Shown here: in pieces, positions 55,818 through 64,000 of the stretch | Numbering within the stretch: the stretch's first letter is position 1 | Layout: every line of letters begins with the position of its first letter | NCBI RefSeq assembly: GCF_001746295.1 | Contig: NZ_MJAH01000006.1 | Span: 916,876-980,875, forward strand | Origin: Streptomyces sp. LUP47B | GTDB lineage: Bacteria; Actinomycetota; Actinomycetes; Streptomycetales; Streptomycetaceae | Direction: 5' to 3' | Length of the DNA stretch: 64,000 nt | Translations under genes and position numbers: made by a program | Notes under the pieces: generated by a model | The model's database searches: none | What the model was told of the DNA's origin: nothing | What the model saw: the letters and a program-made list of their open reading frames with translations, nothing else

Positions 55818-57248
55818 ATGCCCGCAGAGCTCCTGCTCCCGTCACGTTCCGTACCCGGCTCCCGGGCGGCGTACTGGAGCCGACTGCTGCCCCCGCTCGC
55901 GGCCCTGGCCTGTGTGACGCGAGTCCCGTCCTTCACGCGCCCCCTCTGGAACCCGGACGAGGGCTATCTCGCCGTACAGGCACGGCTGTTGGCGCAGGGC
56001 GGGCAGCTCTACGAGACGGTCGTCGACCGCAAGCCGCCCTTCGTGCCGTGGCTCTACGAGGCCGCGTTCGCGGTGACGGGCTCCGGCACGCTGGCCGGGG
56101 TGCGGGTCCTGGCGGTCCTGGCCCAACTCCTCACCGCCGCCCTGCTGGCTTCCCTGGCCCGCCGCCGCTGGGGCGACACGTCCGGCCGTACCGCCGGAGC
56201 GCTGTATCTGCTGATCTCCGTCGGCCTGAACCCTGAGGACGCGCAGGCCGCGACCTTCGAGGTGTTCCTCCTGCCCTGCACGGCCGCCGCGATGTGGTGC
56301 GCGGACCGGCGGCGCTGGGGCGCGGCGGGAACGGCGGTCGCGTGCGCGTTCCTCACGAAGCAGACGGGCGGGGCGGTGCTCCTGCCGGTCCTCTGGCTGT
56401 ACATCGCCTCGGGCGCGGGGCGTCGGGGTGTGCGGTGGCTCATGGCGGGGGCGTTGGCGCCGGTGCTGTCCGCGGCGCTGGCGACGGACCCGGCGGGTCT
56501 CCTGTTCTGGACGGTGACGGGTTCGGGAGCGTACGCGACGCTGACCGGCTCCGAACTCCACGTACTGGCGAGGGGTTTGGCCAACACCGGGATCGTGGCG
56601 GTGGCCTGCGCGGGCCTGATCGCTCCTGTCGTACGGGCCCGGCGCGCACCGACCGCCGATCTGTGGCTGTGGCTGCTCGCGTCGGCGGGAGCGGTGCTGC
56701 TCGGCCTCCACTTCTTCGGCCACTACTACCTCCAACTCCTCCCGCCGGCCGCGCTCCTGGCCGCGGGGGCGCTGCGCGCGCTGCCGTACGACCGCACGAT
56801 CACGGCGCTGCTCACTTCGGCCTGCGCGTGCGCGCTGTTCCTGACGTGGGGTGTGCTGGCCCCTCGCACCGACCTCGACCACGCACGCCGTGTCGCGCAA
56901 GCGGTGTCGTCCCGAACGCCGCCGGACGATCCGGTCCTGATCTGGGGAATGCACCCGGAGACGTACTGGCTGGCGGACCGGGCCCCGGCCACCCGCTATC
57001 TGACGGCGGGTCTCCTCACGAACTACAGCGGGGGCCGGGACGGCGGGCGGGTGGGGGAGCGGTATGCCGTGCGGGGTACGTGGACGGTGTTCCGGCGGGA
57101 GGCGGTCTCGGCGGCCCTGGTGGTGGACGACTCCCGCGGCAAGCCGTACGCGCCGGAACGGGTGCGGGGCCTCCGGCGGTTGTTGGCGGCGGGGTACGAG
57201 GAGGTGGGGACGGTGGATGGGGCGGTGCTGTATGTGAAACGGCGGTAG
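55818..57248 (+). CDS. ArnT/PMT-like membrane glycosyltransferase
   Basis: This 476-aa protein starts at ATG 55818 (MPAELLLPSRSVPG). It has about ten membrane segments. The first extracytoplasmic loop contains NPDEGYLAVQARLLAQGGQL then YETVVDRKPP, the acidic and basic pattern of GT-C fold enzymes such as ArnT and protein mannosyltransferases, which use polyprenyl-phosphate sugars. The hydrophilic C-terminal domain (after 365) starts near HARRVAQAVSSRTPPDDPVL. The acceptor is unknown. Its 3' end faces an inverted-repeat terminator. Confidence 0.82.
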   Translation: MPAELLLPSRSVPGSRAAYWSRLLPPLAALACVTRVPSFTRPLWNPDEGYLAVQARLLAQGGQLYETVVDRKPPFVPWLYEAAFAVTGSGTLAGVRVLAVLAQLLTAALLASLARRRWGDTSGRTAGALYLLISVGLNPEDAQAATFEVFLLPCTAAAMWCADRRRWGAAGTAVACAFLTKQTGGAVLLPVLWLYIASGAGRRGVRWLMAGALAPVLSAALATDPAGLLFWTVTGSGAYATLTGSELHVLARGLANTGIVAVACAGLIAPVVRARRAPTADLWLWLLASAGAVLLGLHFFGHYYLQLLPPAALLAAGALRALPYDRTITALLTSACACALFLTWGVLAPRTDLDHARRVAQAVSSRTPPDDPVLIWGMHPETYWLADRAPATRYLTAGLLTNYSGGRDGGRVGERYAVRGTWTVFRREAVSAALVVDDSRGKPYAPERVRGLRRLLAAGYEEVGTVDGAVLYVKRR

Positions 57249-57277
57249 GGGTGCGTTGTCGGCTGCGGGCCGGTGGG

Positions 57278-57372
57278 GGCTGGTCGCGCAGTGTGCTGCC
57301 CTTCGGCCCCGCGCCCCTGAGGTACGTGGACTGGACCCACCTTGAGGGGCGCGGGGAACTGCGCGACCAGCC
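57278..57372. repeat. Streptomyces-type intergenic inverted repeat / bidirectional terminator
   Basis: GGCTGGTCGCGCAGT at the left end pairs perfectly with ACTGCGCGACCAGCC at the right end, and GCGCCCCT pairs with AGGGGCGC inside. GGGGCGCGGGGAACTGCGCG is a sequence I recall as widespread in Streptomyces intergenic regions. It sits between two convergent genes. Confidence 0.8.
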
Positions 57373-57423
57373 ACGGCGAACCCGCAGCCGCCGGACCACA
57401 CAGCGCGGCACATCGGACGGCGC

Positions 57424-57789
57424 TCAGGGACGAACCGTCCGCGGCCCCGCCACTTCCGCCCCCAACTCCCCGACCCTGCGCCGAAGTTCACGATCAGCGG
57501 TGACCACCAGCACGGGACGCGCACCCGCCTCCGCGACCAGTTCCACCATCCGGTCGTCGCCGCTCCCCGGCGCCGACTCCACCCGAACCCCCGGTACGGA
57601 CTCCACTCCCCGGGCCGCCCCCTCCACCACCAGCACGATCTCCACCGGACCGTCCCGCCCCGGCAGCCCGTCCACCGCGAGCCGGTCCCGCAACCGCTCC
57701 GCCGCGCCCCGTCGGTCCCGCCACCACCCGTCCGGCACCGACCCGACGACATTCGCGCCATCCACGACGACCAGCAGCACGTCACTCAT
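57424..57789 (-). CDS. NYN/PIN-like domain protein (putative ribonuclease)
   Basis: This 121-aa protein starts at ATG 57789 (MSDVLLVVVDGANVVGSV). The first strand ends in the acidic VVVDGANVVG, as in NYN/YacP-like nucleases. GSGDDRMVELVAEAG and VLVVTADRELRRRVGELGAE supply the further acidic residues of a PIN-like metal site. It is probably a small RNA nuclease domain. It stands alone, divergent from the propeller-like gene at 57854. Confidence 0.8.
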   Translation of the reverse strand: MSDVLLVVVDGANVVGSVPDGWWRDRRGAAERLRDRLAVDGLPGRDGPVEIVLVVEGAARGVESVPGVRVESAPGSGDDRMVELVAEAGARPVLVVTADRELRRRVGELGAEVAGPRTVRP

Positions 57790-57853
57790 ACGCCCAGCGT
57801 CCCACGACCGGCCCACCCGAAGACGGCACCGACCGCCCGATTAGAGTGGACCC

Positions 57854-58888
57854 GTGTCAATGGTCCGTACAGTGAACGGCGACTGGCTCATCCGCGCCCG
57901 TGACGGCCGACTCGGCGTCTACGCCACCCGCGACGAGGGCGTGTGGTGCCGGGCGGAGCGCCGCCCGGGCGGCGACACCTGGCTGCCCTGGCACAAGGTC
58001 GGCGGCGACCAGCGCCTGCACCCCGGACTCGCCGTGGGACACGGCGCCGACGGCTACGCACACCTCGTCTCCTGGCGTCCCACCAAGGCCGCGGAAGCGG
58101 GCCTCGTGCACTCCACCCACTTCCGCGTCCACCTCGCCGCCCTCGACTGGAGCCCGGTCGGCCACCCCGACAGGGCGGGCGCCCGCACCGGCGTCCCCGC
58201 CGTGGCCGTCGACGCGGAGGGCCGGGCGCATGTCTTCGTCGGCAACCGCGGCAACGGCGTGCACGCCCGCATCCAGAAGGAACGCGGCGGCTGGAACGCC
58301 TGGTCCGACCTCAAGGGCTCCGACGTGCACGAGCAACTGACCGCCGTGGCAGGGGAGTCGGGCCGGGTCGAGCTGTACGGCACCGGCCCGGACGGCATCC
58401 TGCGCTGGCTCCAGGAGGAAGCGGGCGCGCCTCCCGTACCGGCCGGCCCGCTGCCCGTCCGGGTCGAGCCGGGCACCCTCAGCGCGCTGCCCACCTCCAA
58501 GGAACACACCACGCTGTTCTTCGCGGACCCCGAGGGCATGCTCTACGCCTGGCGCCCGGACACCGAGCCGACGCCCCTGCTCGCGGCGGCCGGCCCCGGC
58601 CCGGCGGCCCTGCTCCGCTGCACCCTGGACGGCCATGACTGCACGCTGCTCGCCCAGCGTTCGGCCTCCGGCCGGGTCGCCTTCGCCGCGTGTCCGACCG
58701 AGCAGGAGTCGGCGGGCCTGTGGTGGACGGAGTCCGGGCCGCAGTTGCCGGTGGGCACGGCCGTGGCTCTCGCCGAGGACGCGGACGGCCGTATCGTCGC
58801 CGCGACGGTGACCCCCGAGGGAGAGCTCCGGATCGCCCGGCAGAAGGACGAGCCGGGTCTGGCACTGGCGGCCTGGCGGGAAGTCTGA
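57854..58888 (+). CDS. Conserved protein, probable beta-propeller (PLL/fucose-lectin-like)
   Basis: This 344-aa protein starts at GTG 57854 or ATG 57860. It consists of repeated beta-strand blocks with Trp- and Gly-rich blades (LPWHKVGGDQRLHPGLAVGH, GGWNAWSDLKGSDV, WRPDTEPTPL). The pattern resembles PLL-like or sialidase-type propellers found in actinobacterial conserved proteins. No signal peptide is seen, so it appears cytoplasmic, which is odd for a lectin-like fold. The function is unknown. Confidence 0.7.
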   Translation: MSMVRTVNGDWLIRARDGRLGVYATRDEGVWCRAERRPGGDTWLPWHKVGGDQRLHPGLAVGHGADGYAHLVSWRPTKAAEAGLVHSTHFRVHLAALDWSPVGHPDRAGARTGVPAVAVDAEGRAHVFVGNRGNGVHARIQKERGGWNAWSDLKGSDVHEQLTAVAGESGRVELYGTGPDGILRWLQEEAGAPPVPAGPLPVRVEPGTLSALPTSKEHTTLFFADPEGMLYAWRPDTEPTPLLAAAGPGPAALLRCTLDGHDCTLLAQRSASGRVAFAACPTEQESAGLWWTESGPQLPVGTAVALAEDADGRIVAATVTPEGELRIARQKDEPGLALAAWREV

Positions 58889-58922
58889 GCGCTCGCGCAC
58901 CTGGAGACAGGGAACGCCGAAA

Positions 58923-58954
58923 AGAGGGCCCCCGCCGCCGCGGAGGCCCTCTTC
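58923..58954. terminator. Bidirectional terminator
   Basis: AAGAGGGCC pairs with GGCCCTCTT around a G+C-rich loop, between the convergent stops of the propeller-like gene (58888) and fadB (58973). The A and T ends let it act both ways. Confidence 0.8.
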
Positions 58955-58972
58955 ACCGTCGTAGACCGGTCG

Positions 58973-61099
58973 TTACGCCGGAACCGACGCCAGGCCCGGA
59001 GCCAGGAACTTCTTGCCGTTCACGCGCTCGGAGACACCCTCGCGGTCCAGGTACGGCGTGATGCCGCCCAGGTGGAAGGGCCAGCCGGCGCCCGTGATCA
59101 GGCAGAGGTCGATGTCCTGGGCCTCGGCGACGACACCCTCGTCGAGCATGAGCCCGATCTCCTGGGCGACGGCGTCGAGGACGCGGTCGCGGACCTGCTC
59201 CTCGGTCAGCACGGAGTCGCCCTGCTGCAGCAGTGCGGCGACCTCCGGGTCCAGCTCCGGCTTGCCGGAGTCGTAGACGTAGAAGCCGCGCTTGCCCGCC
59301 TTGACGACGGCCGCGAGGTTCGGGGAGACCGTGAAGCGGTCCGGGAAGGCCCGGTTGAGGGTCTCCGAGACGTGCAGACCGATCGCGGGACCGACCAGCT
59401 CGAGGAGGACGAGGGGAGACATCGGCAGGCCCAGGGGCTCCACCGCCTTCTCCGCCACCGCGACCGGGGTGCCCTCGTCGATGACGTTCTGGATCTCGCC
59501 CATGAAGCGGGTGAGGATGCGGTTCACGACGAACGCCGGGGCGTCCTTGACCAGCACCGCGGTCTTCTTCAGCTTCTTGGCCACGGCGAAGGCGGTGGCC
59601 AGCGACGCGTCGTCGGTCTGCTCGCCGCGGACGATCTCCAGGAGGGGGAGGATTGCGACCGGGTTGAAGAAGTGGAAGCCGACGACCCGCTCGGGGTTCT
59701 TCAGCTTCGACGCCATCTCGGTGACCGACAGCGAGGAGGTGTTGGTGGCGAGGATCGCGTGCGCCGGGGCGACCGCCTCGACCTCCGCGAACACCTGCTG
59801 CTTGACGCCGATCTCCTCGAACACGGCCTCGATGATGAAGTCCGCGTCGGAGAAGCCCTCCGCCTTGTCCAGCACACCGGTGACCAGGGCCTTGAGACGG
59901 TTGGCCTTGTCCTGGTTGATACGGCCCTTGCCGAGCAGCTTCTCGATCTCGGCGTGGACGTAGCCCACACCCTTGTCGACGCGCTCCTGGTCGATGTCGG
60001 TCAGCACGACCGGCACCTCGAGGCGGCGCAGGAAGAGCAGCGCGAGCTGGGAGGCCATCAGACCGGCGCCGACGACACCGACCTTGGTGACCGGGCGGGC
60101 CAGGTTCTTGTCCGGGGCGCCCGCGGGACGCTTGCCGCGCTTCTGCACCAGGTTGAACGCGTAGATGCCCGAGCGCAGTTCGCCACCCATGATCAGGTCG
60201 GCGAGGGCCTGGTCCTCGGCGTCGTAGCCCTGCTGGAGGTCGCCGTTCTTGGCGGCGGCGATGATGTCGAGGGCGCGGTAGGCGGCCGGAGCGGCCCCGT
60301 GCACCTTGGAGTCCGCGATGAAACGGCCCTTGGCGGCGGCCTGGTCCCAGGCCTCACCGCGGTCGATCACCGGGCGGTCGATGACGATCTCGCCCTTGAG
60401 GACGGACGCCGTCCAGAGCAGGGACTGCTCCAGGAAGTCCGCGCCCTCGAACAGCGCGTCGGCGATGCCCAGTTCGTAGACCTGCGCGCCCTTGAGCTGC
60501 TTGTTCTGGTTGAGGGAGTTCTCGATGATCACCGAGACGGCCTTGTCGGCGCCGATCAGGTTCGGCAGCAGGGTGCAGCCGCCCCAGCCGGGGACCAGAC
60601 CGAGGAAGACCTCGGGGAGCGAGAAGGCGGGCAGGGCCGCGGACACCGTGCGGTAGGTGCAGTGCAGACCGACCTCGACGCCACCGCCCATGGCCGCGCC
60701 GTTGTAGTACGCGAAGGTCGGCACCGCGATACCCGCGAGGCGCTTGAAGACCTCGTGGCCGCCCTTGCCGATGGCCAGCGCGTCCTTGTGCTCCTTGAGC
60801 AGCTCGACGCCCTTGAGGTCGGCGCCGACGGCGAAGATGAACGGCTTGCCGGTGATGCCGACACCGACGATCTCGCCCGCCGAGGCCTCCTTCTCGACCT
60901 GGTCGATGGCGGTGTTCAGGTTCGCCAGCGAGGCCGGGCCGAAGGTGGTCGGCTTGGTGTGGTCGAGGCCGTTGTCCAGCGTGATGAGCGCGAAGCGGCC
61001 CGCGTTGAACGGCAGGTCCAGGTGGCGTACGTGCGCCTGGGTGACTACCTCGTCCGGGAACAGCTCGGCCGCACCCTTCAAGAGCTCAGTGGTGCTCAC
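58973..61099 (-). CDS. fadB: Fatty acid oxidation complex alpha subunit (enoyl-CoA hydratase / 3-hydroxyacyl-CoA dehydrogenase)
   Basis: This 708-aa protein starts at GTG 61099, overlapping the fadA stop by four bases. The N-terminal crotonase domain has both catalytic glutamates, Glu142 (GGGVEVGLHC) and Glu163 (LPEVFLGLVPGWGG). The dehydrogenase part has the NAD-binding GVVGAGLMASQLA and the catalytic His in VVGFHFFNPVAILP. It carries out the hydration and oxidation steps of beta-oxidation with the FadA thiolase. The arrangement matches the S. coelicolor SCO6026/SCO6027 pair (from memory). Confidence 0.95.
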   Translation of the reverse strand: MSTTELLKGAAELFPDEVVTQAHVRHLDLPFNAGRFALITLDNGLDHTKPTTFGPASLANLNTAIDQVEKEASAGEIVGVGITGKPFIFAVGADLKGVELLKEHKDALAIGKGGHEVFKRLAGIAVPTFAYYNGAAMGGGVEVGLHCTYRTVSAALPAFSLPEVFLGLVPGWGGCTLLPNLIGADKAVSVIIENSLNQNKQLKGAQVYELGIADALFEGADFLEQSLLWTASVLKGEIVIDRPVIDRGEAWDQAAAKGRFIADSKVHGAAPAAYRALDIIAAAKNGDLQQGYDAEDQALADLIMGGELRSGIYAFNLVQKRGKRPAGAPDKNLARPVTKVGVVGAGLMASQLALLFLRRLEVPVVLTDIDQERVDKGVGYVHAEIEKLLGKGRINQDKANRLKALVTGVLDKAEGFSDADFIIEAVFEEIGVKQQVFAEVEAVAPAHAILATNTSSLSVTEMASKLKNPERVVGFHFFNPVAILPLLEIVRGEQTDDASLATAFAVAKKLKKTAVLVKDAPAFVVNRILTRFMGEIQNVIDEGTPVAVAEKAVEPLGLPMSPLVLLELVGPAIGLHVSETLNRAFPDRFTVSPNLAAVVKAGKRGFYVYDSGKPELDPEVAALLQQGDSVLTEEQVRDRVLDAVAQEIGLMLDEGVVAEAQDIDLCLITGAGWPFHLGGITPYLDREGVSERVNGKKFLAPGLASVPA

Positions 61100-62322
61100 T
61101 TGCTGCCTCCGGCGTCCTTGTGGTTCGGGTTCTCCCAGATGACCGTCGCGCCCATGCCGAAGCCGACACACATGGTGGTCAGGCCGTAGCGGACCTCGGG
61201 CTGCTCCTCGAACTGGCGGGCCAGCTGCGTCATCAGACGCACACCCGAGGAGGCCAGCGGGTGACCGAAGGCGATCGCGCCGCCGTACTGGTTGACGCGC
61301 TCGTCGTCGTCCGCGATGCCGTAGTGGTCGAGGAAGGCGAGGACCTGGACGGCGAAGGCCTCGTTGATCTCGAACAGGCCGATGTCGGAGATGGACAGGC
61401 CCGCCTGGGCGAGCGCCTTCTCGGTGGCCGGGATCGGGCCGTAGCCCATGACCTCCGGCTCGACACCCACGAAGGAGTACGAGACGAGGCGCATCTTCAC
61501 CGGCAGGTCGTTCTCGCGGGCGAAGTCCTCGGACGCGATCAGGGAGGCGGTGGCACCGTCGTTCAGACCGGCCGCGTTACCCGCGGTGACCCGGCCGTGC
61601 ACGCGGAACGGCGTCTTCAGCCCGGAGAGGTTCTCCAGGGTGGTGCCGGGACGCATCGGCTCATCGGCCGTCACCAGACCCCAGCCGGTCTCGCCGGCCT
61701 CCGGGTTGGTGCGGCGCACGGAGATCGGGACCAGGTCGGCCTGGATCTTGCCGTTGGCGTACGCCTTGGCGGCCTTCTCCTGGGAGCGCACGGCGTACTC
61801 GTCGGCGCGCTGCTTGGTGATGTGCGGGTAGCGGTCGTGCAGGTTCTCGGCGGTCATGCCCATGAACAGAGCCGACTCGTCGACCAGCTTCTCGCTGACG
61901 AACCGCGGGTTCGGGTCCACGCCCTCACCCATGGGGTGGCGGCCCATGTGCTCGACACCGCCGGCGATGGCGATGTCGTAGGCACCGAAGGCGACCGATC
62001 CGGCGACCGTGGTGACGGCGGTCAGGGCGCCGGCGCACATGCGGTCGATGGAGTAGCCCGGGACGGACTGCGGCAGACCGGCGAGGATCCCGGCGGTACG
62101 GCCGATGGTGAGCCCCTGGTCACCGATCTGCGTGGTCGCGGCGATGGCGACCTCGTCGATCTTCTTGGGGTCGAGACCCGGGTTGCGGCGCAGCAGCTCC
62201 CGGATCGCCTTCACGACGAGGTCGTCGGCGCGGGTCTCGTGGTAGATGCCCTTCGGGCCCGCCTTGCCGAACGGGGTGCGGACGCCGTCGACGAAGACGA
62301 CGTCCCTGACGGTACGAGGCAC
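61096..62322 (-). CDS. fadA: Acetyl-CoA acyltransferase (thiolase)
   Basis: This 408-aa protein starts at GTG 62322 (VPRTVRDVVFVDGVRTPFGK), after GGAGGAGAG. The thiolase triad is intact: Cys96 (DRMCAGAL), His354 (AFGHPLASSG) and Cys385 (TTMCVGFGMG). It performs the thiolytic step of beta-oxidation. It is the first gene of the fadAB operon. The leader (62323-62440) contains GAGCGCGCGCTCAG, an inverted repeat that may be an operator. Confidence 0.95.
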   Translation of the reverse strand: MPRTVRDVVFVDGVRTPFGKAGPKGIYHETRADDLVVKAIRELLRRNPGLDPKKIDEVAIAATTQIGDQGLTIGRTAGILAGLPQSVPGYSIDRMCAGALTAVTTVAGSVAFGAYDIAIAGGVEHMGRHPMGEGVDPNPRFVSEKLVDESALFMGMTAENLHDRYPHITKQRADEYAVRSQEKAAKAYANGKIQADLVPISVRRTNPEAGETGWGLVTADEPMRPGTTLENLSGLKTPFRVHGRVTAGNAAGLNDGATASLIASEDFARENDLPVKMRLVSYSFVGVEPEVMGYGPIPATEKALAQAGLSISDIGLFEINEAFAVQVLAFLDHYGIADDDERVNQYGGAIAFGHPLASSGVRLMTQLARQFEEQPEVRYGLTTMCVGFGMGATVIWENPNHKDAGGSK

Positions 62323-62355
62323 GATGGCTCTCCTCCAGATGCGGGATCTGCACTG

Positions 62356-62383
62356 CTGCGATGCGCTGAGCGCGCGCTCAGAA
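62356..62383. promoter_or_regulatory. Palindrome in the fadA leader (possible operator)
   Basis: CTGAGCGCGCGCTCAG (16 bp, perfect palindrome, at about 62366-62381) lies 45 bp upstream of the fadA start codon. TetR-family fatty-acid regulators bind palindromes of this kind, but the regulator cannot be named from the sequence. Confidence 0.5.
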
Positions 62384-62440
62384 CCCATGCTACTTATGAG
62401 TAACGTGACTGCCCACCCCTGGAGGCCGGAGCGGTGAAGG

Positions 62441-63478
62441 TCACACCGCGGGAGGCGCTGTGGAGCCCCTCGGGGTCAGTACCGGAGTGGGCACGGCGTG
62501 CGATCCCGGCCCCTCCCCGGTGATCACCCCGAACAGCGTCCGAGCCGCCTCCGCACCGAATCCGTGCACGTCATGGCTCATCGCGGAGAGCGTGGGATGG
62601 GTGAGCCGACACAGCTGGGAGTCGTCCCAGGCGAGCAGGGAGACGTCGCGCGGAACGTTCAGCCCCATCTCCGCCGCGACCGACAGTCCGGCCACCGCCA
62701 TGATGTCGTTGTCGTAGACGATCGCCGTGGGCCGGTCCGCCGACGGGGCGGTCAGCAGGGACCGGGTGGCCCGTCCGCCGGCCTCTCCCGAGTAGTCGGT
62801 GGTCACCTGCCAGGCCCCCGCCAGTTCCAGGCTCCGCGCCGCCTCGTCGAACGCGGCCGTCCTCATCGCCGTGTGCCCGAGCGCCGCCGCGCCCCCCACC
62901 CGGGCGATCCGCCGGTGCCCCAGCGCCGCGAGATACCGCACGGCCTCCGTCACGGCGGTGGCGTCGTCGGTCCACACGGACGTGAGGCCGCCGGTGAACG
63001 CGGGATGCCCCACCGCCACCACCGGCAGGCCCAGCCGCTCGGTCGCCGCGACGCGCGGGTCGTCCGCCCGGAAGTCGACCAGGATCGACCCCCCGACCTG
63101 CCGTCCCCGCCACCACGACTCCTGCAGCCCGACCTCCTCCTCCACGTTCCGCACGAGCCGCAGCAGCAGCGAGCAGTTCCGCTCGATCAGCACGCTCTCC
63201 ACGCCCGACACGAACTCCATGTAGAAGGGTTCCAGCCCGAGCAACCGCGCAGGGCGGCAGATCGCGAGTCCCACCACGTCCACCCGCGACCCGGCCAGCG
63301 TCCGTGCGGTGAGGTTCGGCGCCCACCCCAGTTCCCGGGCCGCCTCGAAGATCCGGTCCCGGGTCGCCTCGGACAGCCCGGGCTTGTGGTTGAAGGCGAG
63401 CGACACGGCCCCCTTGGACACACCGGCCCGCGCGGCGACGTCCTTGATGGTGACGCGCGAGGTCGGCTGAGCTGTCAT
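62441..63478 (-). CDS. LacI-family transcriptional repressor
   Basis: This 345-aa protein starts at ATG 63478. The N-terminal helix-turn-helix and hinge read VTIKDVAARAGVSKGAVSLA, with the hinge ending NLTARTLAGSR. A type-I sugar-binding core follows. Its start overlaps by four bases (ATGA) the stop of a GH2 beta-mannosidase, so it probably controls mannoside use and senses a mannose-containing ligand. It is the only LacI-family gene in the window, so it is the nearest candidate for the shared GACAACGTTGTC operators of the two GH92 genes; this is inference. Confidence 0.92.
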   Translation of the reverse strand: MTAQPTSRVTIKDVAARAGVSKGAVSLAFNHKPGLSEATRDRIFEAARELGWAPNLTARTLAGSRVDVVGLAICRPARLLGLEPFYMEFVSGVESVLIERNCSLLLRLVRNVEEEVGLQESWWRGRQVGGSILVDFRADDPRVAATERLGLPVVAVGHPAFTGGLTSVWTDDATAVTEAVRYLAALGHRRIARVGGAAALGHTAMRTAAFDEAARSLELAGAWQVTTDYSGEAGGRATRSLLTAPSADRPTAIVYDNDIMAVAGLSVAAEMGLNVPRDVSLLAWDDSQLCRLTHPTLSAMSHDVHGFGAEAARTLFGVITGEGPGSHAVPTPVLTPRGSTAPPAV

Positions 63479-64000
63479 CGGCTGGGCTCCAGGCAGTACA
63501 GGGCGGACCGGGCGGCATCGGGATCAGGAGTCTTCCAGCCGCTGACCCCGATGGTCACCCGCTCCCCGGGCAACAACGTGACCAGCCCCCGGTCGGCCCG
63601 CGCCGCCGGATCCAGCCGGTCCGCCTGCAGCAGCAGATCCCGTACGAGGGTCCGTGCCGTCACGGTCACGCCCCCCGCCGCCACGACCACGTCGAACTCC
63701 GGCCGCGGGTAGGGGATCTCCCGGTCAGACGAGGGGAAGTACAGAGCCCGCAAACCGCCTGCCCTCACCCCGGCATCCGCACCGAGCCTCGCGCCCGATT
63801 CCGCGCCCGCACCGTGAACTGCGCTCGCGCCCGCAGCCGCACTGACTTCGGTGCCGGCGTCTTGGCCGTCGCCCACGCCCGCGTCCTGACTTGCGCTCGA
63901 TTCCGTGCCCGAGCCGTGACTTGCGCCCGCGCCCCCAGCCGCACTGACTTCGGTGCCGGCGCCGTGGCCCGCCCCCGCGCCGGTTCCTGCCTCCGAGCCG
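63475..64000 (-). CDS. GH2 beta-mannosidase, C-terminal part (runs off right edge)
   Basis: About 175 codons are visible; the frame is open to the window edge. The last 100 residues (LRALYFPSSDREIPYPRPEF, TARTLVRDLLLQADRLDPAA, GLVTLLPGERVTIGVSG) are the C-terminal Ig-like domain of actinobacterial GH2 beta-mannosidases. The upstream 75 residues are a Gly/Ala/Ser/Thr/Glu-rich low-complexity run with units such as GAGTEVSAAGGAGASHGSG. This is not normal in the family and probably interrupts the Ig-like domain. The catalytic region is outside the window. It is translationally coupled to the LacI gene. Confidence 0.8.
   Translation of the reverse strand, partial: GSEAGTGAGAGHGAGTEVSAAGGAGASHGSGTESSASQDAGVGDGQDAGTEVSAAAGASAVHGAGAESGARLGADAGVRAGGLRALYFPSSDREIPYPRPEFDVVVAAGGVTVTARTLVRDLLLQADRLDPAARADRGLVTLLPGERVTIGVSGWKTPDPDAARSALYCLEPSR

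Noticed and set aside
56294..57844. 516-codon frame overlapping the glycosyltransferase gene
   Set aside because: It is a shadow frame rich in Gly/Arg/Pro; the ArnT-like frame carries the recognisable motifs and membrane segments.

Overview
The window is about 70% G+C, uses GTG starts freely and packs genes into 4-base-overlap operons. It carries SARP, LAL, ROK and Tat-lipoprotein families typical of Streptomyces. From about 43.7 kb rightward, the gene order matches, from memory, the S. coelicolor segment ngcEFG - rok7B7 - xylFGH - dxs - amino-acid permease - fadB/fadA (around SCO6005-SCO6027). I could not run a search to confirm this. I saw no rRNA, tRNA or CRISPR.

Layout. (1) 0-9.4 kb is a regulator-rich block: two divergent SARP genes (the left one cut by the window edge), an 840-bp stretch of gene remnants, a large LuxR (LAL) ATPase regulator and an epoxide-hydrolase-like alpha/beta hydrolase. 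(2) 9.5-20.0 kb is a compact type VII secretion (T7SS/ESX-like) locus: a lipoprotein, two WXG100-size proteins, a conserved unknown, an FHA-fused EccC ATPase, a 692-aa putative substrate with a proline/threonine tandem repeat, and a LysM-like two-membrane-segment protein. No eccB, eccD, eccE or mycosin gene is present. The locus ends at a truncated IS481-type transposase and the 3' stub of another gene. (3) 20.8-23.0 kb is an OmpR-type two-component system. (4) 23.5-24.7 kb is a secreted AA10 polysaccharide monooxygenase with a CBM2, behind a perfect CebR-type box. (5) 25.0-43.4 kb is a glycan-degradation region: two secreted GH92 alpha-mannosidases, a CE7 esterase, an LplABC-type oligosaccharide importer, GH39, GH42 and GH67 enzymes and a DUF624 membrane protein. 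GH39, GH67 and CE7 together suggest intracellular processing of acetylated glucuronoxylan oligomers. (6) 43.7-52.1 kb holds ngcEFG (chitobiose/GlcNAc uptake), the ROK regulator rok7B7 and xylFGH (xylose uptake). (7) 52.2-62.3 kb is mostly housekeeping: dxs, an APC permease, a membrane glycosyltransferase, a NYN nuclease-like protein, a propeller-like protein and fadBA. (8) 62.4-64.0 kb is a LacI regulator overlapping the 3' end of a GH2 beta-mannosidase that continues off the window.

The right two thirds read as a carbon-uptake and polymer-degradation island. Three sugar importers sit together (oligosaccharide, chitobiose, xylose). The first two lack their own ATPase and presumably share an MsiK-type subunit encoded elsewhere. 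Several regulatory palindromes are visible: a CebR box, a DasR-like element, a LacI-type operator shared by both GH92 genes, and an inverted repeat before xylF. The least ordinary part is the T7SS-like locus.
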